Positions 1 to 9,238 are shown, counted from the stretch's first letter. The stretch is 64,000 nucleotides of DNA from Candidatus Endomicrobiellum agilis (GCA_020328155.1 JAIXMX010000005.1:22173-86172); one strand, 5' to 3'. The notes: generated by a model not told the origin, from the letters alone. Translations and numbers: made by a program.

Positions 1-294
1 CTGATAAGGCGTATACGCGGTCAAAAACTCTGATCTTCCCACAACTTCCCCTACTAAAGAAGGTATATAGTGATCGTAAATACCGCCACCTCTAAAAGAG
101 GCAAGCACTTTATTTTTGGAAGCAATCCTCGAAAAATAATTTAAAAGCTCCTGCTCTGTTTTGCCGCCGGAAACATTGAGTTTCTCTGCCCTTAAATCTT
201 TAGGAATTACGTCAAACAACTCATCTACGCCGCCGATGCCTATCGTTTCCAGCATCTTTTTTTTATCTTTTTGGTTCTGCGATGTATAATCCAT
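1..294 (-). CDS. gcvPA: glycine dehydrogenase (decarboxylating) subunit 1, partial
   Basis: This is the first 98 codons of the N-terminal half of the split P-protein of the glycine cleavage system. The P-protein is a PLP enzyme that decarboxylates glycine and passes the aminomethyl group to the lipoyl arm of GcvH. Family sequence is clear in the start region (ELFDVIP) and in the stretch GGGIYDHYIP followed by RSEFLTAYTPYQ, which is strongly conserved in GcvPA. The gene runs off the left edge of the window, so the rest cannot be judged. The ATG at 294 lies 11 bases after the gcvH stop on the same strand, so the two genes form one operon. Confidence 0.93.
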   Translation of the reverse strand, partial: MDYTSQNQKDKKKMLETIGIGGVDELFDVIPKDLRAEKLNVSGGKTEQELLNYFSRIASKNKVLASFRGGGIYDHYIPSLVGEVVGRSEFLTAYTPYQ

Positions 295-305
295 GATAGT
301 ATCTC

Positions 306-680
306 TTAAATTAAATTTTTATAGTCGTCCGCTTTAAGTAAATCATCAAGCTCTTTCTCGTCCGCAAACTCAATCACAAACAAATAGCCCTTTTCATAGG
401 GCGACTGATTGACAATTTCGGGAGTTTCCAAAACGCTGTCATTTATCTCAATTACTTTGCCAGTCAACGGAGCATATATATCAAAAGCAGATTTGACAGA
501 TTCTACAACGGCAGCGGGCTGTCCTTTTTTTACCTGTTTACCTATTTCAGGAAGTTCCATATGCACAATGTCCGTAATTTCATGCTGGGCAAAATCAGTT
601 ATGCCGATTTTAGCTTTATTGCCATCAACTTTAATCCACTCGTGGGTTTTTGTATACTTTAAATCCTGCGGAATATTCAT
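306..680 (-). CDS. gcvH: glycine cleavage system H protein
   Basis: The 124-residue lipoyl carrier protein shuttles the aminomethyl group between the P and T proteins in the cytoplasm. The lipoylation site is visible as VESVKSAFDIYAP, with Lys63 as the attachment residue, and the length is normal for the family. I place the start at the ATG at 680 because a strong ribosome binding site (AAAGGAG) lies 7 bases upstream; an in-frame start six codons earlier would bury that site. gcvPA follows directly. No gcvT is present upstream: that side is a gap of decayed sequence, so gcvT must be elsewhere or lost. Confidence 0.95.
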   Translation of the reverse strand: MNIPQDLKYTKTHEWIKVDGNKAKIGITDFAQHEITDIVHMELPEIGKQVKKGQPAAVVESVKSAFDIYAPLTGKVIEINDSVLETPEIVNQSPYEKGYLFVIEFADEKELDDLLKADDYKNLI

Positions 681-699
681 TACACACTCCTTTTTCAAT

Positions 700-1190
700 A
701 ATATACTCTTATAAACACAATTTTACGCACCGCCTCGACGCGGGTGCTAATAATCTTTTTGGAAATCATAAACGCAAATAATTTTTACGCTTGCGCAAGC
801 AGTTTTACGACGACGCTTTTTCCGCTGTCTGCAGATTCCGTCAAAATTTTTAAAGCTTCACAATGTTTATAAACTCACCGCATCAGTTTTAAGCAAGCTC
901 CGCTCGATATGCAACAGAAGTTTTTGAAAACTTAACTATCGCCCTGCTTAATAAGGACAATTTCTACTTTTGCGTCCGCCCGCGCGCAAAAAAACGCATA
1001 AACCGCATTCAATTTTACAGACGGCACTTTCTCAGTCGCATACAAAATCTCAAAATAAATATCACTAAAATTATTGCCAGCGCAAAAACCGCAACCGCAA
1101 AAAACCTTATCTTTTTTTCTTCAATCCGCCTTTACGACAAACTCTGAAACTTTCTCATTTAATCGACTTCCTGAGGACTTACGGAATTTA
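700..1190 (-). pseudogene. decayed coding remnant, unidentified
   Basis: No open gene is present, but the minus strand reads like eroded coding DNA. About 30 hydrophobic residues (FAVAVFALAIILVIFILRF) appear in one frame. Protein-like stretches such as KLNAVYAFF, KVEIVLIKQGDS and LKILTESADSGKSVVVKLL appear in others, broken by stops and frame changes. I could not match these to a family. The pieces fit an old inactivated gene rather than a regulatory region. Confidence 0.35.
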
Positions 1191-1196
1191 TTTTTA

Positions 1197-1847
1197 TTAA
1201 ATTCCTTTACTTCTAACAATTTCGGCTGAATTCCTTTGCATAATGCCATAATAATTAGCCGGCAGACCCGCGTCTGACAAAACCTGCTCTATAAGTTCTT
1301 TTGTCAAAAGATTATCCGGATCATGAGAATCAGTATTTAAAACAAGCTTCGCTTTTTTCTTAAGCGCGATTTCCGCGACTTCCTTGTTTGTAGCCTTATG
1401 TCCTCTTCTTGAAGTAATTTCTATTTTGACGTTATTTTCAGCCGCAATACCGGCTTCTTCCTCAGATAAATGTCCGGGATGCGCCAATACATCGACGCCC
1501 GCTTCAACGGCACATATATTTGTTTTCGGAGGAACAGTTTCAGCGACAGTCTCGCCGTGAACCACAATAATTTCAGCTCCGAGTTTTCTGCATTTATCCG
1601 CAGCGTCCTTTATGAGTTTTGGAGGAATATATGTAAGTTCCGCACCCGGCAAAACTAAAATATCGTAGTTTTCCGTCAACATTTTTGCAACTTTAATTAT
1701 GCTTGGAATAACAATTTCCATATTGGAATAGTCAATATGGTCTGTGAGCGCAATGACAGTATAGCCTTTGTATTTTGCCCTATAGACAAGTTCAGACGGA
1801 CATAAAACGCCATCTGAAAAGAAAGTATGCGTATGTAAATCTATCAT
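1197..1847 (-). CDS. PHP-domain metal-dependent phosphoesterase
   Basis: A 216-residue protein of the polymerase-and-histidinol-phosphatase (PHP) fold. The metal-binding motifs are visible: HTHTFFSDG near the N-terminus (residues 5-13), LTDH, VVHGE, LAHPGH and a C-terminal NTDSHDP. Family members hydrolyse phosphoesters such as histidinol phosphate or nucleotides; the substrate cannot be told from sequence. The ATG at 1847 is preceded by an AAGG element. Reading could extend 16 codons further upstream, but that extension has no family similarity. The gene stands alone between two decayed gaps. Confidence 0.8.
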   Translation of the reverse strand: MIDLHTHTFFSDGVLCPSELVYRAKYKGYTVIALTDHIDYSNMEIVIPSIIKVAKMLTENYDILVLPGAELTYIPPKLIKDAADKCRKLGAEIIVVHGETVAETVPPKTNICAVEAGVDVLAHPGHLSEEEAGIAAENNVKIEITSRRGHKATNKEVAEIALKKKAKLVLNTDSHDPDNLLTKELIEQVLSDAGLPANYYGIMQRNSAEIVRSKGI

Positions 1848-1895
1848 TTGTTTAACCTTGAGTAAGATTATACAAAGATGCGAATTAACAGTCAA

Positions 1896-2600
1896 TTCTT
1901 TTTTTTAATTTTAGCGCTTGCGTACTGCCGCCGTCATTTGCAAATATCCGCGATTTATTATTACTGCAAAACCGCAACATCTTTTAAAGCCACAGTCATA
2001 GGAACCGCCGGCGGATTTTTGACAAACGCCCCATCTCTTTTCACGAACCTTCTTTTTTAACCCGACGCCTATTTAAGCGGCTCTATTCTATTTGCCCATA
2101 GGTTTCAATTTTCCGCTTAAGCCTTGCCACAGATATTTTTTCCGCTTTTGCAGCATGCTGTCCCGCTTTTTCTTAAGAGTAAACCACCAGCCGATTGAAA
2201 AACAAAACCTTTTCCAAAGACGCGCTTATAAACGACAGCAGTTTCATATAATACGACATAACGCAATAATAAAGTTTTTCCGCTGTTATAATTATAATAT
2301 CTTACTATACGACTACCAAGCGTTTATTCCTTCTTTTGTATTTTCCGCGATTTATAAGTAAATAAAAATCTTATCGGAAGCGGACTTAGTTTCAAATCCG
2401 AATTGGAAACACATCAACCAGCCGACAGCAAATGGGAAAACGCCGCGCCGACTTTAAAAACGAGACAATTAAAGCTTGAAAAACACGCGCAATTTATTTG
2501 ATAAAATAAGAAAAAAATTGTTATAATGCTGTTTGCCTTTCTTCATAAAAAGCAGTTGTTTTTTTTGATAATTAAAGATTAAAAAATTTATAAAAACACT
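1896..2600. other. gene-free gap with decayed coding traces
   Basis: No supported gene. The minus strand holds a short protein-like run (KRDGAFVKNPPAVPMTVALK) near 1975-2050, flanked by stops and frame changes, which suggests an old pseudogene I cannot name. The last 100 bases before the transporter start are very AT-rich and probably hold its promoter, though no convincing -35/-10 pair stands out. Confidence 0.35.
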
Positions 2601-2615
2601 GGAGAAAAAGCAACT

Positions 2616-3926
2616 ATGAGCGCTATCAAAGATTCTTTTTCGTCAAAATGGGGTTTGATTTTTGCCGCCGCAGGCTCGGCTATAGGTTTGGGAAACATAT
2701 GGCTGTTCCCGTACCGCGTAGGAGAGATGGGCGGGGCAGCATTTATAATTCCCTATATTTCTTGTCTGCTTGTCTTAGGATTTATTGCAGTAATTGGCGA
2801 AGTGACCATCGGCAGACTCACAGGCGCGGGCCCCGTTTTAGCTTTTAAAAAAGCTTTAGAAATACGAGGTAAAAATGGAAAGCCGGGAGAGGTTTTCGGC
2901 TGGATATGCGTTTTGGTTGCTTTAGTGCAAACGATAGGATACACACTGATAGTATCATGGGTTGTGCGTTTTCTGGCAGGGTCATTTACAGGTTCAGTTT
3001 TTAATGCATCTAACAGCGCCCAATATTTTGACTCGGCTGTCACCAGCAATGCTCTAGTATGGATTGTTATAACCGTAGCCGCAGCTGCCATAACCATAGT
3101 AAAAGGCATTGAAAAAGGCGTTGAAAAATGCTGTAGATTTATGATTCCCGCAATTATCGTTCTGCTTTTGGTTTTGGCGGTAAGGGTTGCTTTTTTGCCG
3201 CATGCTTTAGAAGGATATAAATATCTTCTCACTCCGAAATGGGAATTTTTGTTTGATCCAAGAACGTGGATACTGGCGCTGGGACAAGTTTTTTATTCGT
3301 TGTCTATCAGAGGCTCGACTATGGTCGTATACGGCTCTTACGCGAAAAAAAGCGGCGATATAATTTCTTCTGCAAAAAATATCGTATTTCTAGACACGCT
3401 GGCTTCAATAATTGCGGCTTTGCTGATAATTCCCGCCGTATTTGCTTTCGGCAAAGACATTAAAGCCGGTCCAGCCCTTATGTTTATAACAATGCCCGAG
3501 ATTTTTAAAAGTATGCCTTTAGGGCAGTTCCTTATGATCGCTTTTTTTATCGCGGTATTTTTTGCCGCTCTCACTTCGCTTATAGGCATGTTTGAAGTTG
3601 TGGTTGAAGTACTGCAAAATAAATTTAAAATACGGCGCGGCTGGGCTGTAGGCATTGTTTCAGTAGTAACAGCGGTGATGTGTAATGTTTTTGTAGTGGG
3701 AAACGTAAGATGGATTGTCGATATGCTTGAAATCCATTTAATCCCTTTCTGCGCTCTAGTCAGCGGCATTTTTCTTTTTTGGATTGTTCCAAAAAGCAGG
3801 GTCCTGCAGGAAATTCAAAGCGGACGCTCCAAACCAGTCGGCAAATGGATTATTCCTATGGGACGTTATATCTTTTGCAGCGGGGTAATTATAGTTTACA
3901 TTCTCAATATCCTTAAAGTAAAATAA
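2616..3926 (+). CDS. sodium-dependent transporter, SNF (NSS) family
   Basis: A 436-residue inner-membrane symporter of the neurotransmitter:sodium symporter family, which imports amino acids with Na+. The diagnostic first helix is present (WGLIFAAAGSAIGLGNIW, then FPY), with an unwound Gly-rich segment that in this family binds substrate and sodium. Eleven or so hydrophobic helices follow, and the length suits bacterial 11-12 helix members such as MhsT/TnaT. The ATG follows a GGAG element. A strong intrinsic terminator lies 30 bases after the stop, so the gene is a single transcription unit. The exact amino acid is unknown. Confidence 0.9.
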   Translation: MSAIKDSFSSKWGLIFAAAGSAIGLGNIWLFPYRVGEMGGAAFIIPYISCLLVLGFIAVIGEVTIGRLTGAGPVLAFKKALEIRGKNGKPGEVFGWICVLVALVQTIGYTLIVSWVVRFLAGSFTGSVFNASNSAQYFDSAVTSNALVWIVITVAAAAITIVKGIEKGVEKCCRFMIPAIIVLLLVLAVRVAFLPHALEGYKYLLTPKWEFLFDPRTWILALGQVFYSLSIRGSTMVVYGSYAKKSGDIISSAKNIVFLDTLASIIAALLIIPAVFAFGKDIKAGPALMFITMPEIFKSMPLGQFLMIAFFIAVFFAALTSLIGMFEVVVEVLQNKFKIRRGWAVGIVSVVTAVMCNVFVVGNVRWIVDMLEIHLIPFCALVSGIFLFWIVPKSRVLQEIQSGRSKPVGKWIIPMGRYIFCSGVIIVYILNILKVK

Positions 3927-3955
3927 TAGACTTTTACAAATATAAAACAATAGAA

Positions 3956-3989
3956 AGCGCCGAAAACTTTAGGCTTCGGCGCTTTTTTT
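3956..3989 (+). terminator. intrinsic terminator after the SNF transporter
   Basis: A perfect 9-bp GC-rich stem (AGCGCCGAA with TTCGGCGCT), a 10-base loop and a run of seven T follow the transporter stop by 30 bases. Confidence 0.9.
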
Positions 3990-4033
3990 ATTGCCATTCC
4001 CGGCGATTTTGATTGAAAATTATATTTTTCATG

Positions 4034-4063
4034 TTGACATCATTACGAGCAAAATGTTAGATT
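4034..4063 (+). promoter_or_regulatory. candidate sigma-70 promoter for glutamine synthetase
   Basis: A consensus -35 box (TTGACA, 4034-4039) is followed after 18 bases by a weaker -10 box (TAGATT, 4058-4063). The pair lies between the upstream terminator and the glutamine synthetase start, about 50 bases before the ATG. Confidence 0.5.
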
Positions 4064-4114
4064 GATTGTACTGTTAAGTATCTATAAACATAATTTTACA
4101 TAGAAGGAGAAACT

Positions 4115-6211
4115 ATGCGGTTAGTTCACGATTATTATGCCGAATTAGTATTTACAAAAAAAATAATGGAACAGAAGCTGAGCAAAAATATCTACAAAAA
4201 GCTTGTAGCGGCTAGCGAAAATCTTGAACCTTTAGATCAATCGATAGCAGGCGAAGTCGCTCACGCAATGAAAGAATGGTCTCTTGAAAACGGAGCGACG
4301 CATTTTACGCATTGGTTTCAGCCTCAAAGAGGAGGCACCGCCCAGAAACACGATTCATTTATAGATTACGGCGAAGGCGGAGAAATAATAGAAAGATTCT
4401 CGGCTTCGCAGCTTGTGCAGTCCGAACCCGACGCTTCTTCTTTTCCGTCAGGCGGAATAAGGTCAACTTTTGAGGCAAGAGGATACACGGCATGGGATCC
4501 CACGTCTCCGGTATTTCTTCTCGAAGCGGGGAAAACAAAAACTCTAGTAATTCCCTCCGTTTTCCTTTCTTGGACCGGCGAAGTTCTCGATCTCAAAACG
4601 CCCTTACTTAGATCTCTCATCGCTTTAAACGAAAAAGTGATAAATCTTCAGAAACTGCTTGGAAATGAAAACGCAAAACGGATAAAAGTTTTTGCAGGCA
4701 TTGAACAGGAATATTTTCTCCTATCTAAGAAAGCTGTAAAATCAAGACCCGATATAACAGTCGCCGGAAGAACTTTGTTCGGCGGCAAACCCGCAAAAGG
4801 GCAGCAGATGGAAGACCACTATTTTGGAAACATTAAAGGAAATATTTTAAAATTCATGGAAGACGTCGACTACGAACTCTACCGCAAAGGCATTCCGGTA
4901 AAAACGAGACACAACGAAGTCGCCCCCAACCAGTTTGAGCTGGCGCCTCTTCATCAAGAAGAAAATCTGGCGATAGACAATAATCTGCAAATAATGGAAA
5001 TTCTCGGGAAAGTCGCCGACGAGCATAATATGGTCGCTCTTTTGCACGAAAAGCCGTTCGCGGGCGTAAACGGATCGGGAAAACACTTCAACTGGTCTAT
5101 AGGCGATAATACGGGCACAAACTATTTTGAGCCTTCAAAATCTCCGCTTAAGAACATATCGTTTCTTTTAGCCGTCTGCGCGGTATTGCTTGGCGTAAAG
5201 AAGTTCGGCGGAATTTTAAGAGCGAGCGTTGCAGACGCCGGCAACGATTACAGACTCGGCGCAAACGAAGCCCCGCCGGCGATTATGTCCGTTTATCTTG
5301 GCGAATTCGTAAACGATCTTTTGGATTCAATAGAAAAAGCGAGCATTATAAATGAAAAAGAAGTAAACGAAATCACGTTAGGCGTGGAGAATCTTCCCAG
5401 CGTCAACAGGGATTATTCCGATAGAAACAGAACTTCTCCCGTCGCTTTCACCGGCAACAAGTTTGAGTTCAGGGCTCTTGGCTCTTCGGCAAATCCGGCA
5501 GAAGCGGGAACTACGTTAAACCTAATAGCGACTTATGGATTTGACGAAATATATAACAGAATTGAAGCAAAGAAAGGCAGCGACGTAAAAAAGAAAGCGT
5601 TAGAAGTAGTAAAAGAAATAATTGCAGAAACAAAAGACGTAAGATTTGAGAAAAACGGATATTCCCAAGACTGGCATATAGAAGCCGCAAAAAGAGGGCT
5701 GCCTAATGCAAAAAACACTCCTGAAGCGTTAAAACTTTTTCTCGACGAGGACGTAATAAAAGTCTTTTCAAAATATAACATACTAACCGAAAGAGAGCTT
5801 AAATCAAAAATTGATATAAAACTCGAAAATTACGTAAAGACGAAAGAAATTGAATATAAATACGCGATAAAAATTGTAAACACTTTACTGCTCCCCGCAA
5901 TTCTCAAGCATATAAACGTTTTGGCAGAGACAAACAAAAATTTGAGTAAGTTCAGCGAAGAATCAGAAATATTCGCAAAAGAGCTTGAAATTCTGGTTAA
6001 ACTTTACGGCGATATAAGAAAACATCGCACTGATTTGGCGAATTTCCTCAATGCAGACCACGGCGATTTCGCTGCAACAGCCGACGAATTCGCATCTAAA
6101 GGCGCAGAAATTCTGGAAAGCTTAAGAGAAAAAGTAGATACCGCCGAAGATTTGGTTGCGGATGAGTTCTGGCCGCTAACAAGCTATCAGAGGCTCTTAA
6201 ACGCTTTTTAA
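4115..6211 (+). CDS. glnN: glutamine synthetase, class III
   Basis: A 698-residue glutamine synthetase of the large class III type, which forms glutamine from glutamate, ammonia and ATP as a cytoplasmic oligomer. Class III hallmarks are seen: HNEVAPNQFELAP, NGSGKHFNWSIGDN and the C-terminal NRTSPVAFTGNKFEFRALG. The length (about 700) is normal for class III and much longer than GlnA class I. The ATG is preceded by GAAGGAG. It is the only nitrogen-assimilation gene in the window and is transcribed alone. No PII or glutamate synthase gene is nearby, and no frameshift is seen. Confidence 0.95.
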   Translation: MRLVHDYYAELVFTKKIMEQKLSKNIYKKLVAASENLEPLDQSIAGEVAHAMKEWSLENGATHFTHWFQPQRGGTAQKHDSFIDYGEGGEIIERFSASQLVQSEPDASSFPSGGIRSTFEARGYTAWDPTSPVFLLEAGKTKTLVIPSVFLSWTGEVLDLKTPLLRSLIALNEKVINLQKLLGNENAKRIKVFAGIEQEYFLLSKKAVKSRPDITVAGRTLFGGKPAKGQQMEDHYFGNIKGNILKFMEDVDYELYRKGIPVKTRHNEVAPNQFELAPLHQEENLAIDNNLQIMEILGKVADEHNMVALLHEKPFAGVNGSGKHFNWSIGDNTGTNYFEPSKSPLKNISFLLAVCAVLLGVKKFGGILRASVADAGNDYRLGANEAPPAIMSVYLGEFVNDLLDSIEKASIINEKEVNEITLGVENLPSVNRDYSDRNRTSPVAFTGNKFEFRALGSSANPAEAGTTLNLIATYGFDEIYNRIEAKKGSDVKKKALEVVKEIIAETKDVRFEKNGYSQDWHIEAAKRGLPNAKNTPEALKLFLDEDVIKVFSKYNILTERELKSKIDIKLENYVKTKEIEYKYAIKIVNTLLLPAILKHINVLAETNKNLSKFSEESEIFAKELEILVKLYGDIRKHRTDLANFLNADHGDFAATADEFASKGAEILESLREKVDTAEDLVADEFWPLTSYQRLLNAF

Positions 6212-6770
6212 CGAAAAATAACGCTCAGCTATTATATTAACTTTGACAAAAAGACTATGCGTCATTTCAAAAACTAAGCGTACTGTTCTAAGAGTTTACA
6301 AATGTAAAAACGACTGCCATGCGGCACTGTCCAAAACTAATTTCCCGCCAACAGCACATATATCATGCACGCCGCCGCGTTTATTTCACTTCTTAAGTAA
6401 TTGCGAAAGAGTGTCGTATATCACAAACGTTCTTCATTTCGTTCGCCGCCTATATAAACGCAAAAACAGCAGAGGTCGAGCCGATGTAGATGAGCGGAGC
6501 GAATATCTACGACCTGAGCCGTACAGTCAAACAGAGTTTGTAAAACACAGTACAGCTGACGCTGTTAAAAAATTAAGGATACGATTTATTCTTTTGTACT
6601 AAATATTAGAGACGCAGTTCGTCGGTTGGAATGGATTTAATGCACAGTAAAGAAGCCTAAATAAACATAAAAGAAAGAAATTTAAGAGAAGTAAAAAAAA
6701 GCGCGGGAATACACTTACATAAACAAAATCATATCCGGCTTTTACAAAAAGAAACAGAAATGAGAAAGAT
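6212..6770. other. gene-free gap after glutamine synthetase
   Basis: No supported gene. A bulged inverted repeat lies at 6473-6515 (AGGTCG and GTAGAT on the left, ATCTACGACCT on the right), with an 8-13 base spacer. It lacks a T-run on either side, so it is not a typical terminator. Open frames on both strands have poor composition and no start signals. Confidence 0.35.
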
Positions 6771-6773
6771 GGT

Positions 6774-7139
6774 ATGTATGCTGGCGGCAGAAACTCTTCT
6801 CTCATTAAAAGCGAATATACCTTAAAACTTATTGAGGGTTTTGTTGTTATAAATCCGCGTAACGATAACAATGTATCTACAGCCAAAGCGGCTAAACTTA
6901 TTTTTGATTTAAGCAAAAAAGAAAGATTTGTAAGAGCTGCATGTACAGGAAAACTCAGAACAGAAAACATTCTAAATATCCTCAAAAACTTAGCAAATTT
7001 AATTATAGAAGGACGCGCCGACGCCAAAACAAGAACGAGAAATGAATTTACACCAAAAGAAAACCAAGAATGCCACAAATACGAGCAACCATTTCCCTTA
7101 CCGCACAATTCCTCTAAACATCTTGAGAGAGGCTTATAG
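6774..7139 (+). pseudogene. unidentified coding remnant on the plus strand
   Basis: An open stretch of 121 codons has protein-like composition in its middle part (TAKAAKLIFDLSKKERFV, then NILKNLANLIIEGRADAK). No ribosome binding site is seen, and similar composition continues upstream in another frame. The opposite strand is also open, but its translation is a low-complexity Leu/Phe/Ser sequence typical of an antisense shadow. I do not recognise the family. It could be the tail of a broken gene. Confidence 0.3.
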
Positions 7140-7312
7140 GTCGCTGTTGGGTTAGTCGGCGGTGTTGGTGTTGTCACGGGCATATTTGCAGGCTCAGACG
7201 TTTTGCTTACTCTGCCGGTATCATCAAAATTTTCAGCGTTTCCGCCATCGCGGAGCCTACTACAGCCAGAGATTAAGATTGCCGCTAAGACCAGCGATAA
7301 TATTCTCTTCGT
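7120..7312 (-). pseudogene. lipoprotein remnant, start codon ATG changed to ACG
   Basis: The minus strand encodes a type II signal peptide KRILSLVLAAILISGC followed by a polar, Pro/Thr-rich linker (TPTPPTNPT). The expected start codon, directly before the first Lys, reads ACG (7312-7310) instead of ATG, and no other start precedes it. Downstream the frame runs on to 6599, but its composition becomes antisense-like after about 7120, so the true C-terminus is probably lost. It is the last member of the lipoprotein array that begins near 12.8 kb. Confidence 0.6.
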
Positions 7313-7315
7313 GGG

Positions 7316-7344
7316 TTAATTTATAATTATTCTCTTTGTATTAT
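7316..7344. repeat. 29-bp direct repeat, copy 1 (lipoprotein 3' tails)
   Basis: This segment matches 10021-10049 at 28 of 29 positions. Both copies lie at the 3' side of a minus-strand lipoprotein remnant, and the sequence upstream of each also resembles the other. This indicates that two whole lipoprotein genes share a duplicated tail. Confidence 0.75.
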
Positions 7345-7417
7345 TTATCTTGGATTAGCATGCATTTCAAATACATCAGCGAGCAGCTACACACTTAACA
7401 GCTTTTAATTACAGAAT

Positions 7418-7743
7418 TCAACTTAACAATCTGTCCGCGAACCCGACGCAAAGAGCCGCCGCAACGGTAAGCGGTATGTGATAAAACTTGCGTTTTTCTT
7501 CGCCGGGTATGCAATAATTCCAAACGAAGCCGGCAGCGGAAATCATAACACGAAGTTCCGCAAGAATACGCGGGACGCTAAACGCTTTTTCAATTCCGCT
7601 TGTGTCAATTGTCGTTTCCAGTTTTTCTATATTTACCCGCGACTCAGGCAATGTATTGTTTACTACAGGCGCAACGGGTAGCTGCATTTTTTCACAGCCT
7701 GCAATTAAGCTTAATCTAAAATTACTGCAATTAATTTTTTCAT
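7418..7743 (-). pseudogene. lipoprotein with frameshift in its signal peptide
   Basis: An ATG at 7743 begins MKKLIAVIL in one frame, but the hydrophobic core and lipobox (RLSLIAGC) and the mature part (EKMQLPVAPVVNNT and onward) continue in the next frame, so a one-base change splits the leader. The mature part of about 90 residues has two hydrophobic stretches and ends at 7418. A related tail (compare 10021-10080) seems to continue past this stop in another frame. The ribosome binding site lies inside a (TAGGA)4 repeat, which could alter translation. Confidence 0.6.
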
Positions 7744-7749
7744 TTTTAC

Positions 7750-7769
7750 TCCTATCCTATCCTATCCTA
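7750..7769. repeat. pentanucleotide repeat (TCCTA)4 over a ribosome binding site
   Basis: Four exact copies of TCCTA, read as TAGGA on the coding strand, end 6 bases before the ATG at 7743. The proximal copy supplies the Shine-Dalgarno sequence (AGGAG). Copy-number change would not alter reading frame but would alter upstream spacing and the number of SD-like sites. A shorter version with two units precedes the related gene starting at 10618. Confidence 0.85.
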
Positions 7770-7833
7770 ACGACAGGAGTCTATACCCGAAAATCAAGCT
7801 TACAATTAAGAGCAGCGATAATATTCTTTTCAG
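7762..7833 (-). pseudogene. lipoprotein leader remnant, lipobox Cys changed to Tyr
   Basis: The minus strand reads KRILSLLLIVSLIFGY, matching neighbouring leaders that end in SLIFGC or AILISGC. The start codon position is CTG, the lipobox cysteine codon TGT has become TAT, and a stop follows seven codons later. Only the leader of this paralogue remains, directly upstream of the next gene. Confidence 0.6.
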
Positions 7834-7869
7834 GAGCAACAACCGTCGCGCTTATTTTATTGTTTTTAT

Positions 7870-8287
7870 TTAACCAACATCATCTTCGTCAGAAGAATAA
7901 GCGAGGCAATCTCTCTTATCATAAGTAAAACAATCATTTATTTCTAAGCAACATTCGCAGTTAGTCCAAACGCAAAAATTTAATCTTTTTATTTTTTTAC
8001 CTTCTCGGTATCTATCTATCATCATCACCTTTATTATTAAAACCAGCTTCGCTATAGCCTTCTCTATCATAGTCTTCTTTGTCATAATAATAAGTACCAT
8101 TCACAGTATGTCCTCTTCTATAAAAACCACCTCTGCTATAGCCATTTCTATTAAAACCTTCTTTATCATAGCCATCTTTATCAAAACCAGCTCTGCTATA
8201 GTTTTCTCTATCATAGCCATCTTTGTCATATTTTGAACAACCAAATATTAAACTTATAATTAAGAACAAAGTTGTTACTTTTTTCAT
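7870..8287 (-). pseudogene. cysteine-rich lipoprotein with Tyr/Phe-x-x-x-Gly repeats, frame broken at a tetranucleotide repeat
   Basis: A leader MKKVTTLFLIISLIFGC is followed by about 13 five-residue units of the form (Y/F)-(D/N/S)-(K/R)-x-G, for example YDKDG, YDKEG, FNRNG, YSRGG. The first frame stops at 8012 after 91 residues. The next frame continues without break as RYREGKKIKRLNFC and a tail with six cysteines (CVWTNCECC, then two more), ending at 7870. The switch lies exactly at (TATC)3; removal of one 4-base unit joins both parts. Exported, lipid-anchored location is inferred from the lipobox. Function unknown; similar short aromatic-glycine repeats occur in other bacterial surface proteins. 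Confidence 0.65.
8009..8020. repeat. tetranucleotide repeat (TATC)3 at the frame break
   Basis: Three TATC units are followed by three ATC units (8018-8026). The stop codon that ends the first frame of the repeat lipoprotein lies inside this run. Loss of one unit restores a continuous reading frame. Confidence 0.7.
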
Positions 8288-8291
8288 TTTT

Positions 8292-8468
8292 TTAGCTGAC
8301 CTCAATTCTGTAGATTGAACTTATTACATCTTCGCACATATCAATTAACTCTCTCGGAGACTCGTCAAACTTATCTCATAACCGCCTTATTAACGACTGC
8401 GCGGAAATGTAGATACTGTGTGTTTCCTTTAAAATGTCTTCTGCAACGCTCTCAACGTTTTCAGGCAT
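8292..8468 (-). pseudogene. 58-codon small protein with an internal TGA
   Basis: An ATG at 8468, with GAGGA six bases upstream, opens a frame encoding MPENVESVAEDILKETHSIY and a further acidic, helical-looking part ending in SSIYRIEVS at 8292. Codon 31 is TGA (8378-8376), probably from CGA or TGG. It starts directly after the stop of the Ile-Cys lipoprotein gene and ends just before the next lipoprotein start, so it sits within the same transcript. No family recognised. Confidence 0.5.
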
Positions 8469-8469
8469 T

Positions 8470-9180
<711 letters not shown>

Positions 9181-9238
9181 TATAAGTTTTTCCTTAACAA
9201 ATTTCTCAGCGGCTTCAATCATTTTAATTTCCTGTTTG

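Noticed and set aside
6243..6602. 119-codon plus-strand open frame as a gene
   Set aside because: No ribosome binding site, Arg/Cys/Ser-rich shadow-like composition and no family resemblance.
6599..7120. Long open frame on the minus strand continuing the lipoprotein at 7312
   Set aside because: Its translation is a low-complexity Leu/Phe/Ser sequence, as expected of the antisense of a coding strand; the plus strand there has better protein-like composition.
8370..8380. Genetic code change with TGA as a sense codon
   Set aside because: TGA acts as a true stop in core genes such as def, trxB and polA here, so the internal TGA is best read as a nonsense mutation.
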